Positions 8,567 through 19,145 are shown, numbered from the stretch's first letter. The stretch: DNA of 64,000 bases from Alphaproteobacteria bacterium (GCA_022824395.1 JAJDZX010000025.1:1-64000), one strand, 5' to 3'. Program-made: numbers and translations. Notes: a model not told the origin generated them from the sequence alone.

Positions 8567-9002
8567 TGGCCGAGTCGCCGACCGCGAGGCCGACCTGCCG
8601 GGCACAGCCGCCATCACAGCCGGACGCGGCGACGCGCAGGCAGTATTCGCCGCCACTGCCGGCCGCGTGCAGGAACAGCGGAAAGTTGAACCGCAGTTCG
8701 GTCGCCTCGCCGGCAAACCTGGCCGGCTCCTCGATGAAGCGCTGCAGGGGTTGCCCGCACTCACCGGCATCGATCGCGATCGAGAAGGTGGCCTCTTCCG
8801 TCACTACCGACTCCAGGCGTTTCAGCGACACGGCGACGTTGTAGACGCCGAGGTCGGATGCCCCTGCTCCGGCTCCGTGGATCCGGAATTCGCAGACCGG
8901 GTCATTCGCCGTGTCCGGGGCGCAGGTCGCCTCCTGGCCGAGGGCCGTGGGTGCGGCCAGCAAGGTGAGCAGCAGGGCCGCGCACCCGACTCCGCGGATC
9001 AC
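8532..9002 (-). CDS. hypothetical secreted protein
   Basis: A 156-residue protein of unknown function starting at GTG 9002. The GTG overlaps the stop of the upstream dehydrogenase gene by four bases (GTGA), which decides the start. Residues 1-22 are a clean signal peptide (IRGVGCAALLLTLLAAPTALG followed by QEAT). The mature region has six cysteines (CAPD, VCEF, ECGQ, YCLR, GCDGGC) and a beta-rich look, consistent with a small disulfide-bonded periplasmic domain. I do not recognise a family. It converges on the aminotransferase with a 35-base overlap of coding ends. Confidence 0.6.
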   Translation of the reverse strand: MIRGVGCAALLLTLLAAPTALGQEATCAPDTANDPVCEFRIHGAGAGASDLGVYNVAVSLKRLESVVTEEATFSIAIDAGECGQPLQRFIEEPARFAGEATELRFNFPLFLHAAGSGGEYCLRVAASGCDGGCARQVGLAVGDSAIMRQQTDPSQR

Positions 9003-10093
9003 GATGCGACGGCTTGCGGCGCGATGTCCGGAGCGGGGACGCCGTACTCGTCGCCTGCGGCGCAGATCGAGTCCCACGTCGTGTCCGTCAGGGGGATCCC
9101 GTTCTCGAGCCGGTCGGCGCGGGATCGGTTCTCGGGCTCGCCAGGCGTCATCACCCGGCCCCCTTCCTCAAGCGGCCGCGCGCTTCGGAAGAACGCGAGG
9201 TAGCGCTGCATTTCAGCGGCGAACGCGCTCTCGGAACCCAGCACGTCGGGACGGAAGTAGAACGACAGCATGCCATTTGCGAGGTTGGACTGGGCGGGGG
9301 TCGCACACCCCGAGCCCGTGAGGGCGCCGGCCAGGACTTCGCAGAGGAAGGCCAGACCGGAACCCTTGTGCTCGCCCATGGCCCGGATGGCACCGCCGCC
9401 ACCGCGCATGTCATTTGGATTTGCCCCCGTCCCGGCGCCGTAGATGAGTTCGGGGTTGGTCGAGAACTCGCCCTCTGCGGAGATCAGGGCGCCCTCCGGC
9501 AACGGCTTGCCGCCCTGATGGGCCACCAGGACCTTGCCTTCCGCCACCACGGACGTCGCGAAGTCCAGGATGAGCGGGTCCTCTCCGGGGATGGGAACGC
9601 CGGCAGCGAAGGGATTGGTCGAGAATCTGCGGTCGGGCGACCCGAAAGGAGCGACCAGCAGGCCGAGGCCCGACGTGTTGACGAAGTGGACGGAGGCGAT
9701 TCCGGCATCGGCCGCGCGCTCGGGCCAGTCGCCGATGCGACCCAGATGGCCGGAATTGCGGATGCCGACGATGGCAAGGCCCTGCTCCTGGGCCTTGGCG
9801 ATGCCCAGGTCCACGCAGAACGGGCCGACTGTCTGCCCGAAACCGAAGCAGCCGTCGACAACGGCATGCGTAGGTCCTTCGCTCACCACTTCGGGCTGGA
9901 TTCCGGCCTTCACGGACCCGATCTCCATCCAGGAGAGGTAGCGGGGCACGCGAATCACGCCATGACTGTCATGCCCGGCGAGGTTGGCCTGGCAGAGATA
10001 GAACGCAATCCGGTTGGACTCGTCCTCGGAGCAGTTCGCGCCCCTGAAGATCTGTGCGACATAGGTTTCCAGCAGGTCGGCAGGGATGCGCAT
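8999..10093 (-). CDS. malate/lactate/ureidoglycolate dehydrogenase family enzyme
   Basis: A 364-residue member of the Ldh2/MDH2 family of NAD(P)-dependent 2-hydroxyacid dehydrogenases, unrelated to the classical Rossmann LDH. Typical segments are AGHDSHGVIRVPRYL (His of HDSHG is the catalytic acid/base region), RNSGHLGRIGDWPERA, FSTNPFAAGVP and LDFATSVVAEGKV. The substrate may be a malate-like, sulfolactate-like or ureidoglycolate-like hydroxyacid; nothing here decides. ATG 10093 has AGGAG about ten bases upstream. It is translated just before the small secreted protein, with a GTGA overlap. Confidence 0.85.
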   Translation of the reverse strand: MRIPADLLETYVAQIFRGANCSEDESNRIAFYLCQANLAGHDSHGVIRVPRYLSWMEIGSVKAGIQPEVVSEGPTHAVVDGCFGFGQTVGPFCVDLGIAKAQEQGLAIVGIRNSGHLGRIGDWPERAADAGIASVHFVNTSGLGLLVAPFGSPDRRFSTNPFAAGVPIPGEDPLILDFATSVVAEGKVLVAHQGGKPLPEGALISAEGEFSTNPELIYGAGTGANPNDMRGGGGAIRAMGEHKGSGLAFLCEVLAGALTGSGCATPAQSNLANGMLSFYFRPDVLGSESAFAAEMQRYLAFFRSARPLEEGGRVMTPGEPENRSRADRLENGIPLTDTTWDSICAAGDEYGVPAPDIAPQAVAS

Positions 10094-10485
10094 AGGGGAG
10101 ACTCCTGGCGAAGGTCGTGCATGCGGTCGGCAGGGTAGCGGCTGGCAGCCCGGCGTGACGACCGGGGGCCGGTGCGTCGCTACGAACGGAGGATGTTCGG
10201 AGAACATCGATCGTGCAGTGCGTTCCGCGGACAGGATAGTAGGCATTGGACCGGGTGTGCCATATGCATCCGCCGCGCAACCGGGTCAGCTCCTGCACCG
10301 GCCCGAAGCGATCACGAAGTACCGGCTCATGGCGTCGTGGCGACCTGGCCGGCAGCGGCCGACAGGTCCGCCGGCATGGCGACGGCCACGGAATGGCCGG
10401 GCGTGACTGTTGCGGTGCGGGGCCGTCCCCAATACCTATTGGACCATCTGCAACACGGCCCGGGTGCGGGTCGGAAAGGATGGCC
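10094..10485. other. divergent intergenic region with a palindromic operator candidate
   Basis: This 392-base spacer separates the Ldh2-type gene (minus) and the SDR (plus). It is non-coding on both strands as far as I can judge. The one notable element is a perfect 7+7 inverted repeat at 10192-10208, listed separately. No RNA gene or clear promoter was seen. Confidence 0.5.
10192..10208. promoter_or_regulatory. palindrome GATGTTC-N3-GAACATC
   Basis: A perfect 7-bp inverted repeat with a 3-base spacer lies between two divergent dehydrogenase genes, about 100 bases before the Ldh2-type start. Its size and place fit a dimeric repressor or activator site. No regulator gene is adjacent, so the binding protein is unknown. 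Confidence 0.4.
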
Positions 10486-11247
10486 ATGAGACTGCAAGAC
10501 AAAGTTGCGATCGTCACCGGGGGCGCCAGCGGATTCGGGGAAGGCATCGCGCAGCGCTTTGCGAAGGAAGGAGCGCGCGTGGTGGTCGCCGACATCAACG
10601 GCGACGGGGCCGAGCAGGTCGCCCAGGCAATCCGGGATTCCGGCGGCGGTGCCGTCGCTTGCCGGGTCGACGTGGCCAGTGATGCTGACACCAGGCGCAT
10701 GATCGAAACCGCCACCGGTGCGTTCGGGCAGCTCGACATCCTGGTGCAGAACGCCGCCATCGGAATGAAGCCGACGCCGCTCGTCGAGGTGGACGAGGAG
10801 TTCTTCGACCGGCTGTTCCGGATCAACGTGAAGAGTTGCTTCCTGGGCGTGAAGCACGCCGTACCGGTGCTGCGCCGGCAGGGACGGGGCGGCGTGATCC
10901 TGAACACGGTGTCGACGGCAGCGCTGGCGCCGCGGCCGGGCCTCGCCCCGTACAACTCGACGAAGGGGGCCCTGCTCACGCTGAGCCGCACGCTGGCGCT
11001 CGAGCTTGCGGCCGAGAACATTCGGGTGAACGGGATCTGTCCGGTCGCCGGGGAGACCGCGATGCTGCCGGATTTCCTTGGCGACGGCGACCAGGAAGAG
11101 GCGCTGGCGCGGTTCCGCGCCACGGTGCCGATAGGGCGGCTCTCCACGCCGACGGACGTGGCGAACGCTGCGCTGTTCCTCGCCTCGGACGAGGCCGAGT
11201 TCCTGACCGGGGTAATGCTTGAGGTGGACGGCGGGCGCTGTATCTGA
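10486..11247 (+). CDS. SDR-family oxidoreductase
   Basis: A 253-residue classical short-chain dehydrogenase. The cofactor glycine motif is TGGASGFGEG (11-20). ADIN at the end of beta-2 places an Asp that favours NAD(H). VQNAAIG is the NAG-like motif. The catalytic Tyr156 and Lys160 sit in PYNSTKGALL, with the Ser of VSTAAL upstream. It resembles 3-oxoacyl-ACP reductase or glucose dehydrogenase-like SDRs, but the substrate cannot be told. GGAAAGG lies 7 bases before ATG 10486; an ATG two codons earlier is possible. It converges on gltX with only 11 bases between stops. Confidence 0.87.
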   Translation: MRLQDKVAIVTGGASGFGEGIAQRFAKEGARVVVADINGDGAEQVAQAIRDSGGGAVACRVDVASDADTRRMIETATGAFGQLDILVQNAAIGMKPTPLVEVDEEFFDRLFRINVKSCFLGVKHAVPVLRRQGRGGVILNTVSTAALAPRPGLAPYNSTKGALLTLSRTLALELAAENIRVNGICPVAGETAMLPDFLGDGDQEEALARFRATVPIGRLSTPTDVANAALFLASDEAEFLTGVMLEVDGGRCI

Positions 11248-11258
11248 GCCGGCGCGCC

Positions 11259-12656
11259 TCAGTCGAGCACGTCGCCAATCCGGCCCAGCGTCTCGGCGCG
11301 GCCCAGGACGTCCATGACCGAGAAAATGGGCGGGGAGGTTGTGCCCCCCGTCAGGGCCGCCCGGAGCGGCTGGGCCACCTTGCCCAGCTTCGTGTCGGTA
11401 CGCGAGGCATACTCGCGAACCCGCGTCTCGAGGCTGTCGCTCGACCAGTCGTCGGCCGCGGCAAGGATCTCGGACACGTCCCGGAGGAGCGCCCGTGCTG
11501 CCGGATCGAGCTGGCGTTCCGCCTTTGAATCGAGGGCGAGGGGGCGGGGGAGCACGTAGAAGCGGGCGACCGTGGCCAACTCGTTGAGGGTGCGAGCGCG
11601 TACCTTCAGGTCGGGCATGGCACGGGTCAGGCGCCCGACGTGCTCCGGATCGCCCGGCAGTCCTTCGGCGCTCAGGCGGGCGCCGAGTTCCGCTGCCAGG
11701 TCCGCGTCATCCGTGTCGCGCAGATAGACGCTGTTCAGGTGGTCGAGCCGCTTGAGGTCGAAGCGTGCGGCGCCCTGTCCGACCCCGTTCAGGTCGAACC
11801 AGCGGATGGCGTCCTCGGTGCGGATGACCTCTTCGTCGCCGCGGGCCCAGCCGAGCCGGAGCAGGTAGTTCCGGAGCGCCGCCGGCAGGTAGCCCGCCTC
11901 CCGGTAGTGATCGACCCCGAGGGCGCCGTGCCGCTTGCTGAGCTTCTTCCCGTCCGCGCCGTGGATCAGGGGAATGTGCGCGAACGCGGGCCGTGCCCAA
12001 CCGAGCAGGTCATAGATCTGGCACTGCCGGAAGGCGTTGGTGAAGTGATCGTCGCCGCGGATGACGTGCGTGACCCCCATGTCATGATCGTCCACCACCA
12101 CCGACAGCATGTAGGTGGGCGTGCCGTCCGCGCGCAGGATGACGAAGTCGTCGATTTCCTGGTTCGCGACGGTGACGCTGCCCTGGACGGAGTCAGCGAT
12201 GGCGGTGTCCCCGGTGACCGGCGTGCGGATGCGGACCGTGGGCGCGACTCCAGCGGGCGCATCGGCCGGGTCCCGATCGCGCCACCGGCCGTCGTACCAC
12301 ATCGCGCGTTTCTCTTCGGTCGCCTGCGCCCGCATCGCGGCAAGTTCCTCCGGGGTGCAGTAGCAGCGGTAGGCGTGCCCGGTGCGAAGCAGAGTCTCGG
12401 CAATCTCGCGGTGACGCTCCGAGCGGCTTGACTGAAAGACCGGCTCGCCGTCCCAGCCGAGTTCAAGCCAGGACAGTCCGTCGATAATCGCGCGCGTCGC
12501 CTCGGGCGTCGAGCGGGCGCGGTCCGTGTCTTCCACCCGGAGAAGGAACCGCCCCTCTCGTCCACGGGCGTACAGCCAGTTGAAGAGGGCGGTCCGGGCC
12601 CCGCCGATGTGGAGGAACCCGGTGGGGGACGGGGCAAAGCGCGTCACGATGGTCAT
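11259..12656 (-). CDS. gltX: glutamyl-tRNA synthetase
   Basis: This class Ic synthetase charges tRNA-Glu (and possibly tRNA-Gln for the transamidation route). The 465-residue protein has the HIGH-type motif HIGG (16-19) after [10 protein letters not shown], and the KMSKS-type motif KLSKRHGA near residue 236. The C-terminal anticodon-binding domain follows. Alphaproteobacteria often carry two GluRS paralogues; this one occupies the lexA-proximal position typical of the group. It lies 77 bases after lexA on the same strand. Confidence 0.95.
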   Translation of the reverse strand: MTIVTRFAPSPTGFLHIGGARTALFNWLYARGREGRFLLRVEDTDRARSTPEATRAIIDGLSWLELGWDGEPVFQSSRSERHREIAETLLRTGHAYRCYCTPEELAAMRAQATEEKRAMWYDGRWRDRDPADAPAGVAPTVRIRTPVTGDTAIADSVQGSVTVANQEIDDFVILRADGTPTYMLSVVVDDHDMGVTHVIRGDDHFTNAFRQCQIYDLLGWARPAFAHIPLIHGADGKKLSKRHGALGVDHYREAGYLPAALRNYLLRLGWARGDEEVIRTEDAIRWFDLNGVGQGAARFDLKRLDHLNSVYLRDTDDADLAAELGARLSAEGLPGDPEHVGRLTRAMPDLKVRARTLNELATVARFYVLPRPLALDSKAERQLDPAARALLRDVSEILAAADDWSSDSLETRVREYASRTDTKLGKVAQPLRAALTGGTTSPPIFSVMDVLGRAETLGRIGDVLD

Positions 12657-12733
12657 GGGCGAATGCCTCGGGGCAGACGGCGGAGCGGCGCGCGGGGCCG
12701 CGGACGCGCGCCCGGAATGGGAGCAGGAGCCTA

Positions 12734-13384
12734 CTAGATGCTGGTGCGGTACAGCCCCTTCATGATGCCCTGGATCTGAAGCTGGCCCGGGTGCACCACG
12801 ATCGGTTCCATGTCCCTGTTTTCAGGCACGAGCTCGATGGAGTCGGCCCGCGGCCGGAACCGCTTCAGCGTGGCTTCGCGACCGTCGATGAAGGCAATGA
12901 CGATCTGCCCGCTTTCGGCGGTCTGCTGGCGCCGGAAGATCCCCATGTCCCCGTCGAGGATTCCCGCGTCGATCATCGAGTCCCCCTGGATCTTGAGCGC
13001 GAAGTGCTCGCCGCTGCCGATACCCAGATTCATCGTGGGCGGAACCTTGATGAAGGATTCGTGCTGGATGGCCTCGATCGGCGTGCCGGCGGCGATCGTT
13101 CCGAAGTAGGGGAGGTCGATCAGGGTTCCCCATTGGCCGGAACTGCTGCTCTCGACCGTCGCCGCGGCCTCCTCGGGCTTGCGCACGACCCGGATGGCGC
13201 GCGCCCGGTTGGGCAGGCGTTCGACGAATCCACGTTCCACCAGCGAGGTGAGATGGCGGTGGATGCCGGATTTCGACTTGAGCCCGAGGGCGTTCTTCAT
13301 ATCCTCGAACGAGGGGGAGATTCCGGTCTCCTCGATCCGCTTGTTGAGGTAGACGAGGAGTTCGTGCTGTTTTCGAGTAAGCAT
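12734..13384 (-). CDS. lexA: LexA SOS repressor
   Basis: A 216-residue repressor-protease. Residues 1-65 form the winged-helix DNA-binding domain ([26 protein letters not shown]). The self-cleavage site is Ala99-Gly100 in [11 protein letters not shown]. The catalytic dyad is Ser136 ([10 protein letters not shown]) and Lys174 (EATLKRFR). The long linker and the SGIHRHL recognition helix are typical of the alphaproteobacterial type, which reads GTTC direct repeats. Such a repeat lies in its own promoter, so autoregulation is likely. It is placed between moeA and gltX; comEC, which commonly follows lexA in related genomes, is not here. Confidence 0.95.
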   Translation of the reverse strand: MLTRKQHELLVYLNKRIEETGISPSFEDMKNALGLKSKSGIHRHLTSLVERGFVERLPNRARAIRVVRKPEEAAATVESSSSGQWGTLIDLPYFGTIAAGTPIEAIQHESFIKVPPTMNLGIGSGEHFALKIQGDSMIDAGILDGDMGIFRRQQTAESGQIVIAFIDGREATLKRFRPRADSIELVPENRDMEPIVVHPGQLQIQGIMKGLYRTSI

Positions 13385-13421
13385 GCAGGGAACCCTATGC
13401 GGTCGCGGCCCGTGCCTCTAT

Positions 13422-13450
13422 GTTCTACTTTGTTCGCAACAAGAAGTCAA
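13422..13450 (-). promoter_or_regulatory. lexA promoter with LexA-type direct repeat
   Basis: On the minus strand, TTGACT (13450-13445) is followed by a 17-base spacer and TAGAAC (13427-13422). A direct repeat GAAC-N6-GAAC (13435-13422) overlaps the spacer and -10, where LexA would block RNA polymerase. The alphaproteobacterial consensus has 7 bases between the half sites; here there are 6. The promoter lies 38 bases before the lexA ATG. Confidence 0.65.
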
Positions 13451-13505
13451 TGTGACCATGTTGCGTCCTCTCCAATGATCGGTGGGATCCGGAACCGGCG
13501 GGTGC

Positions 13506-14723
13506 TCACAGACCGCCGGCGGCCGACGGGAAAGGAAGAGCGGTCACCGGTGTGCCGGCAGGGGCCGCTGGCGCGTGCGGCGGCCGGATGACCAGGCAAT
13601 CGGCCCGGGCGAGCAGCGATAGCACGGAACTGTCCTGAAGTTCAAATGGATGCACTGTCATGACGCCGTCGGGATCCCGGCTGGCGGTCGCCCGGAGGTA
13701 ATCCTCGCGACGGTCATTCGCCGGCAGGGCTAGGCCGAGCACCGCCTGCGCCGACGCGGGGCCCGGCTCGAGCCCCTGCATCGCCCGCAGTGCGGGCAGG
13801 AGAAACACCAGGGCGCAGACGAAGGTGGACACCGGGTTGCCGGGGAAGCCGAGGACCGGGGGTCCCCCCGGCAGCGTGCCAAACAGCAGCGGTTTGCCGG
13901 GGCGCATGGCGATCTTCCAGAAGTGCCGGGTCAATCCGGCCTCCTCGAGTGCCCGCCCGACGAGGTCGTAGGCGCCGACCGACACGCCGCCGGTCGTCAC
14001 CAGCAGGTCGAACGCCCGCACGCCGTCGACGGCGGCCCGCAGCGCAGCCGGATCGTCCGGCACCAGCGACAGGTCGACCGCATCGCCGCCCGCGGCCCGG
14101 ATCATCGATTCGAGCGCGAAGGTGTTCGACGAGACGATCTGGCCGGAGCGTCGTGCCTCGCCCGGCAGGACGATTTCGTCGCCGGTCGCGAGCAGCGCGA
14201 TCCGCGGACGCCGCCGGACGCTGAGCCAGGGCCAGTCAGCGGCGGCGGACAGGCCGATGTCGCGGGCTGTCAGCACGCTCCCGGCCGCCACGAGGGTGTC
14301 GCCCGTGCGGAAATCGATCCCGCGGCCGCGAACGTGTTTCCCGGCCGGGGCACCGGCCAGGACGCGGATCCGGCCGTCGTCCCGGGCTTCCGTGTTCTCC
14401 TGGATGACGATGCTGTCGGTGCCGGCGGGCAGCGGGGCGCCGGTGAAAATCCGGACGGCCTCGCCGGTCCGGGTGGTGCCATCGAAAGGTCGACCCGCCG
14501 GCGCCTCGCCGATGACGGCCAGGTCGCAGGGCGTTGCCGCCACGTCGGCCGCCCGGACGGCGTAGCCGTCCATGGCGGAGACGGCCGCCGGCGGCTGGTC
14601 GGTACGCGCGGTGACATCGGCGGCCAGCACCCGGCCCAGCGCCGCCGACAGGGCGATCCGCTCGGTCGCCACCAGGGGCACGGCCGCGAGGATCTGCCGG
14701 CGGGCGTCCGCAACCGGGATCAT
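13506..14723 (-). CDS. moeA: molybdopterin molybdenumtransferase
   Basis: MoeA inserts molybdate into adenylylated molybdopterin to make Mo-cofactor. The 405-residue protein has the full set of family motifs: [25 protein letters not shown], the LLATGDEIV segment, [11 protein letters not shown] and [20 protein letters not shown] 14723 overlaps the moaC stop (ATGA), so it is translationally coupled to moaC. A second MoeA paralogue lies at 30660 beside mobB. Domain IV is present at the C-terminus. Confidence 0.94.
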   Translation of the reverse strand: MIPVADARRQILAAVPLVATERIALSAALGRVLAADVTARTDQPPAAVSAMDGYAVRAADVAATPCDLAVIGEAPAGRPFDGTTRTGEAVRIFTGAPLPAGTDSIVIQENTEARDDGRIRVLAGAPAGKHVRGRGIDFRTGDTLVAAGSVLTARDIGLSAAADWPWLSVRRRPRIALLATGDEIVLPGEARRSGQIVSSNTFALESMIRAAGGDAVDLSLVPDDPAALRAAVDGVRAFDLLVTTGGVSVGAYDLVGRALEEAGLTRHFWKIAMRPGKPLLFGTLPGGPPVLGFPGNPVSTFVCALVFLLPALRAMQGLEPGPASAQAVLGLALPANDRREDYLRATASRDPDGVMTVHPFELQDSSVLSLLARADCLVIRPPHAPAAPAGTPVTALPFPSAAGGL

Positions 14724-15199
14724 GGGGCGCGGAAGGTGCCCGACTTGCCGCCGGCCTTGTGGAGGAGACGGACGCTGCCGATCTGCATCGCGCGATCGAC
14801 CGCCTTGCACATGTCGTAGATCGTGAGCGCCGCGACGCTGGCGGCCGTCAGCGCTTCCATTTCCACGCCGGTCCTGGAGGAGGTGGCGCAGGTCGCCTGG
14901 ACATCGACCGCCGCGTCATCGGCATTGCAGACCAGTTCCACTGCCACCGAATCGAGCGGCAACGGGTGGCACAGCGGGATCAGCTCGTGGGTGCGCTTCG
15001 CCGCCATGATGCCGGCGACCCGTGCGACGCCGAGGACGTCGCCCTTCTGGTGTCCGCCGTCCACGATCATCTGCAGGGTGGCCGGCGACATGGTGACCCG
15101 CGCCGCCGCGGTGGCGGTGCGGCGGGTGACGGCCTTGGCGCCCACGTCCACCATCCGGGCATGTCCGGATGGATCCAGGTGCGTGAAGCGCTCGCTCAT
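14720..15199 (-). CDS. moaC: cyclic pyranopterin monophosphate synthase
   Basis: MoaC, acting after MoaA, makes cyclic pyranopterin monophosphate, the first stable molybdopterin precursor. The 159-residue length is normal. Typical blocks are [10 protein letters not shown] (catalytic surroundings), [22 protein letters not shown] and the C-terminal GGKSGTF. It overlaps trpC upstream and moeA downstream by four bases each, so the trp and Mo-cofactor genes form one operon. Confidence 0.96.
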   Translation of the reverse strand: MSERFTHLDPSGHARMVDVGAKAVTRRTATAAARVTMSPATLQMIVDGGHQKGDVLGVARVAGIMAAKRTHELIPLCHPLPLDSVAVELVCNADDAAVDVQATCATSSRTGVEMEALTAASVAALTIYDMCKAVDRAMQIGSVRLLHKAGGKSGTFRAP

Positions 15200-16002
15200 G
15201 CCGGGTCTGTCCGCTGGCTCAGCAGGGTGCGGACTGCGGCCGTGACGTCGGCGTTCCGCATCAGCGTCTCTCCAACCAGGAAGCGGCGGACCCCGCAGTC
15301 GGCCAGGCGGCGGAGGTCCGCCGGTCCGCCGAGGCCGCTCTCCGCCACCAGGTCGCGCCCGGTCGGCGCCCGGGCGGCCAGGCGTTCGGTGGTCGCGAGG
15401 TCGACCGCGAAGGTGCGTAGGTTGCGATTGTTGATCCCGATCAGGTCCGGATCCAGCGCCTCCGCACGCTCGAGTTCGCGCTCGTCGTGCACTTCGGCCA
15501 GGACGTCCATCCCGAGCGCCTTCGCGTCCGCCGCCAGCACCCGCGCCTCCGGGTCCGTCAGGGCGGCCAATATCAGCAGCACGCAGTCCGCACCGAGCGA
15601 GCGGGCTTCCAGGACCTGGTACCGCTCCAGCATGAAGTCCTTGCGGAGCACCGGGACCGGAGCCGCCGCCCGCGCGGCCCGGAGGTGGGCATCGGCACCC
15701 TCGAAGTAGGGTTCATCCGTCAGCACCGAGATACAGGCGGCCCCGCCCCGGTGTAAAGCACGGGCCAGTGCCGCAGGGTCGAAATCGTCGCGCAGGCGGC
15801 CCTTGGACGGGCTGGCCCGCTTGATTTCGGCGATGAGTCCGTAGGTGTCGGACGCGACCGACTGGCGGAGCGCCGCCGCGAAGCCACGGGGGGGCTCCTG
15901 ACCGGCCACCTGCCGCTCCAGCTCGGCCTCCGGCACTGCGATGCGCCGGTTCGCCACGTGGGTGCGCTTGGTCTCGAGGATGGCGCGTAACCGGTCGTTC
16001 AT
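15196..16002 (-). CDS. trpC: indole-3-glycerol phosphate synthase
   Basis: This enzyme closes the indole ring in tryptophan synthesis, converting CdRP to indole-3-glycerol phosphate. A 268-residue TIM barrel with [12 protein letters not shown] (catalytic Lys), [19 protein letters not shown] and [12 protein letters not shown]. It is the monofunctional form, without a fused TrpF. It overlaps trpD upstream and moaC downstream by 4 bases each. trpF, trpB and trpA are not in the window, as is usual for the alphaproteobacterial split trp operon. Confidence 0.96.
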   Translation of the reverse strand: MNDRLRAILETKRTHVANRRIAVPEAELERQVAGQEPPRGFAAALRQSVASDTYGLIAEIKRASPSKGRLRDDFDPAALARALHRGGAACISVLTDEPYFEGADAHLRAARAAAPVPVLRKDFMLERYQVLEARSLGADCVLLILAALTDPEARVLAADAKALGMDVLAEVHDERELERAEALDPDLIGINNRNLRTFAVDLATTERLAARAPTGRDLVAESGLGGPADLRRLADCGVRRFLVGETLMRNADVTAAVRTLLSQRTDPA

Positions 16003-17027
16003 GCCAACCCCTGCGTGCAGGCGATCAGCCGTTCGAGCGCGCCGCCGGCCGCGCCGGTATCGATCGACCGGGCCGCATGCGCGGCGCCTTCCCTGAGATC
16101 GCCGGCCTGCCCGGCGACGACCAGCGCGGCGCCCGCGTTCAGCAGCACGATGTCGCGGTACGGGCCCGGTGCGCCGTCCAGCAGCCGCCGGATGCTGGCC
16201 GCGTTCGCCGCGGCATCGCCGCCGATCAGGTCTTTGGGCGAGGCTCTCGCGAGGCCGGCGTCCTCGGGGGACGCCGTGAACGTGCGCACCCGGCCGTCCC
16301 TGAGTTCGGCGACGCTGGATTCGCCGGTGAGCGTGAGCTCGTCCATGCCGTCGCCGCCGTGCACGATCCAGGCGTGCTCGGAGCCCAGTTCCCGGAGCAC
16401 CTCGGCCAGGGGCGTCAGCCAGCGCGCGGCGAACACGCCGATGACCTGACGGCGGACGGCGGCCGGATTGGCGAGCGGCCCCAGCAGGTTGAAGATCGTG
16501 CGCAATCCGAGATCGGCCCGCACGGGCCCGACGTGCCGCATGGCCGGGTGATAGATCGTGGCCATCAGGAAGCCGACGCCGGCGGTCCGCATGGCCTCCT
16601 CGACCGCCGCGACGGGCGCGGTGACGTTGACCCCGAGGGCGCCCAGCACGTCGGAGGATCCGGACTTCGATGAGACCGCGCGGTTACCGTGCTTGGCGAC
16701 CGGCACCCCGCACCCCGCGACCACGAGGGCCGCCGCGGTCGAGACGTTGACGGTGCCCAGTCCGTCGCCGCCGGTGCCGCAGGTGTCGATGGCGCCGGGC
16801 GGGGCGCTGACGGGCGTGGCCTTCGCCCGCATGGCCCGCGCGGCTCCGGCGATCTCGTCCACCCGCTCCGTGCGGACCCGCAACGCCATCAGGAACGCGG
16901 CCGTCTGGGCCGGGCTGGCCGCCCCCTCCATCAGGAGCGAGAACGCGTGCTCGGCCTGTTCGCGGTCGAGCACGCCGCCGTCGGCAACCCGCGCCAGCAC
17001 GTCGCGAAACTCCGCCCCGGCGTTCAC
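15999..17027 (-). CDS. trpD: anthranilate phosphoribosyltransferase
   Basis: TrpD joins anthranilate and PRPP. The 342-residue protein has the PRPP-binding [19 protein letters not shown] and [21 protein letters not shown] blocks, and the [13 protein letters not shown] segment. Start and stop overlap the neighbouring trpG and trpC genes by 4 bases, showing tight coupling. Full length with no anomalies. Confidence 0.96.
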   Translation of the reverse strand: MNAGAEFRDVLARVADGGVLDREQAEHAFSLLMEGAASPAQTAAFLMALRVRTERVDEIAGAARAMRAKATPVSAPPGAIDTCGTGGDGLGTVNVSTAAALVVAGCGVPVAKHGNRAVSSKSGSSDVLGALGVNVTAPVAAVEEAMRTAGVGFLMATIYHPAMRHVGPVRADLGLRTIFNLLGPLANPAAVRRQVIGVFAARWLTPLAEVLRELGSEHAWIVHGGDGMDELTLTGESSVAELRDGRVRTFTASPEDAGLARASPKDLIGGDAAANAASIRRLLDGAPGPYRDIVLLNAGAALVVAGQAGDLREGAAHAARSIDTGAAGGALERLIACTQGLA

Positions 17028-17608
17028 GCGGACGCCTCCGCCCGACTCGTCTGGAGAAAGTTCCGCAACAGCGGGTGGCCCTGTTCGGACGCGATGCTCT
17101 CCGGGTGGAACTGGACCCCGAAGAGCGCGTGCTCGACGTGCCGGATGCCCATGATGACACCGTCGGCGGTCTCGGCGGTGATCCGCAGGCAGTCGGGCAG
17201 GGAGGTCCGTTCGAGCACCAGCGAATGGTAGCGGGCGGCCGTGAACGGGGAGGGCAGGCCGCGGAAGATGTCCTGTCCGTCATGCTCGATCGGGCTGGTC
17301 TTGCCGTGCATCACCGTCCGGGCGCGGACGACCCGGCCGCCGAACGCCTGGCCGATGGACTGGTGCCCCAGGCAGACCCCGAGCACCGGTGTCCGGCCGG
17401 CGGCGGCGCGCACCAGCTCGAGGCAGATCCCCGCCTCGTTGGGGGTACATGGCCCCGGCGACAGGACGATTCCATCCGGTTCGCGGGCGAGCACGTCCGC
17501 GGCCGAGAGGGTGTCGTTCCGGTGGACCTCGACGGACGCCCCCAATTCCTCCAGATAGTGCCAGAGGTTCCAGGTGAAGCTGTCATAGTTGTCGATCAGG
17601 ACGTACAT
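17024..17608 (-). CDS. trpG: anthranilate synthase glutamine amidotransferase component
   Basis: A 194-residue class I glutamine amidotransferase that supplies ammonia to Trp[13 protein letters not shown] is the diagnostic N-terminus. The catalytic Cys79 lies in [12 protein letters not shown], and the His/Glu pair in [10 protein letters not shown] near residue 170. The start ATG 17608 lies 28 bases after the trpE stop. It may also serve aminodeoxychorismate synthase (PabA role), as the two are often shared, but the operon position supports TrpG. Confidence 0.95.
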   Translation of the reverse strand: MYVLIDNYDSFTWNLWHYLEELGASVEVHRNDTLSAADVLAREPDGIVLSPGPCTPNEAGICLELVRAAAGRTPVLGVCLGHQSIGQAFGGRVVRARTVMHGKTSPIEHDGQDIFRGLPSPFTAARYHSLVLERTSLPDCLRITAETADGVIMGIRHVEHALFGVQFHPESIASEQGHPLLRNFLQTSRAEASA

Positions 17609-17636
17609 CGACGCGCTCCGGTGCGTGACGTCCGGC

Positions 17637-19145
17637 CTAGCCGCGGCCGCCGGCGAACCGCACCGCCTCTTCGGCGGCATGGAACAGCGCCCGGGCCTTG
17701 TCGACCGTTTCCTGGTACTCGGCCTGGGGATTGCTGTCGGCAACGATCCCGGCTCCGGCCTGCACGTACATCGTCCCGTCCTGCACCACCGCGGTGCGAA
17801 GCGCGATGCACGAATCCATCGATCCGTTCACCGAGAAGTAACCGACGCACCCGGCGTAGATCCCCCGCCGTTCCGACTCCAGCTCGTCGATGATCTCCAG
17901 CGCCCGGACCTTGGGGGCGCCGCTCACGGTGCCGGCCGGAAAGCCCGCCATCAGCGCATCGATGCCGTCGTGCCTGGGGTCCAGATCGCCGTCGACGTTG
18001 GAGACGATATGCATCACGTGGCTGTAGCGCTCGACGATCATCTGCTCGGTCACCCGCACGGAGCCGGGCACGCTGACGCGACCCACGTCGTTGCGGCCGA
18101 GATCCAGCAGCATGAGATGTTCGGCGCACTCCTTGGGGTCGGCCAGGAGTTCGCGTTCGTAGGCGAGGTCACGCGCGCGGTCCGCGCCCCGCGGCCGGGT
18201 TCCGGCGATCGGCCGGACGGTGACCGTCCCGTCGCGCGCACGCACCAGGATCTCGGGGCTCGACCCCACGACGGCGACGCCGGCAAGGTCAAGGTAGAAG
18301 AGGAAGGGCGATGGATTGAGGCGGCGCAGGGCCCGGTAAAGCGCAAACGGCGGCAGCCGGAAGGGGGCGGCGAACCGCTGGGCCAGGACCACCTGGAAGA
18401 TGTCGCCGTCCAGGATGTACTCGCGCGCCCGGGTCACCATCCCCCGGTAGCGGTCCGGGGTCATGTTGGAGACCGGCGTGGGCGGCGGGAGCTGGTCGGT
18501 GTCCGGCTCCGGCTCGGGCGCGAGCGGCGTCGCGAGCGCCTGCACCGCGTCCTCCAGCCGGCGTTCGGCCTCGGTGAAGGCGGCGTCGGCCGGACGTCCG
18601 CTCTCCGGGTAGACCGGGGTCGCGAGCGTCACCGTGTCGGAGACCGCGTCGAAGATGGCCATGACCGTCGGGCGGATCAGGAGGCTGTCGGGCAGCCCGA
18701 GCGCGGGCGGGCGGTCCGTCGGCAGCCGCTCGATCAGGCGCACCGTGTCGAACCCCATGAAGCCGACCAGCCCGGCCGCCATCGGCGGCAGCCCGGCCGG
18801 GAGGTCGATGCGCGATTCGTCCAGCAGCCGGCGCAGTGATTCAAGGGTCCCGAGCGGTTCGCGCTCGAAGGCGTCGGGATCGCGGTGGGCGTTGCGATTG
18901 ATCTCGGCCCGGTCGCCGTGGCACCGCCAGATCACGTCCGGGGCGAAGCCGATGATCGAGTAGCGCCCGCGCGTGTCGCCGCCCTCGACGGATTCGAGCA
19001 GGAAGCTGTTGGGCCGGCTGCGGGCCAGCTTCAGCATGGCCGACACCGGGGTCTCGAGGTCCGCGATCAGGGTGCGCCAGACGATCTGCGGGGTCCCTGC
19101 GTCGTACGGCTGCCGGAACGCGCCGCGCGGGGGCTGAACCGGCAT
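17637..19145 (-). CDS. trpE: anthranilate synthase component I
   Basis: TrpE converts chorismate and ammonia to anthranilate. The 502-residue protein has the tryptophan feedback site LLES (49-52) in [20 protein letters not shown] and the catalytic core: [33 protein letters not shown], and [19 protein letters not shown]. It is the first gene of the trp block, 16 bases after ppiD. There is no room for a leader peptide attenuator directly upstream, so regulation would be from further up or by feedback. Confidence 0.96.
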   Translation of the reverse strand: MPVQPPRGAFRQPYDAGTPQIVWRTLIADLETPVSAMLKLARSRPNSFLLESVEGGDTRGRYSIIGFAPDVIWRCHGDRAEINRNAHRDPDAFEREPLGTLESLRRLLDESRIDLPAGLPPMAAGLVGFMGFDTVRLIERLPTDRPPALGLPDSLLIRPTVMAIFDAVSDTVTLATPVYPESGRPADAAFTEAERRLEDAVQALATPLAPEPEPDTDQLPPPTPVSNMTPDRYRGMVTRAREYILDGDIFQVVLAQRFAAPFRLPPFALYRALRRLNPSPFLFYLDLAGVAVVGSSPEILVRARDGTVTVRPIAGTRPRGADRARDLAYERELLADPKECAEHLMLLDLGRNDVGRVSVPGSVRVTEQMIVERYSHVMHIVSNVDGDLDPRHDGIDALMAGFPAGTVSGAPKVRALEIIDELESERRGIYAGCVGYFSVNGSMDSCIALRTAVVQDGTMYVQAGAGIVADSNPQAEYQETVDKARALFHAAEEAVRFAGGRG

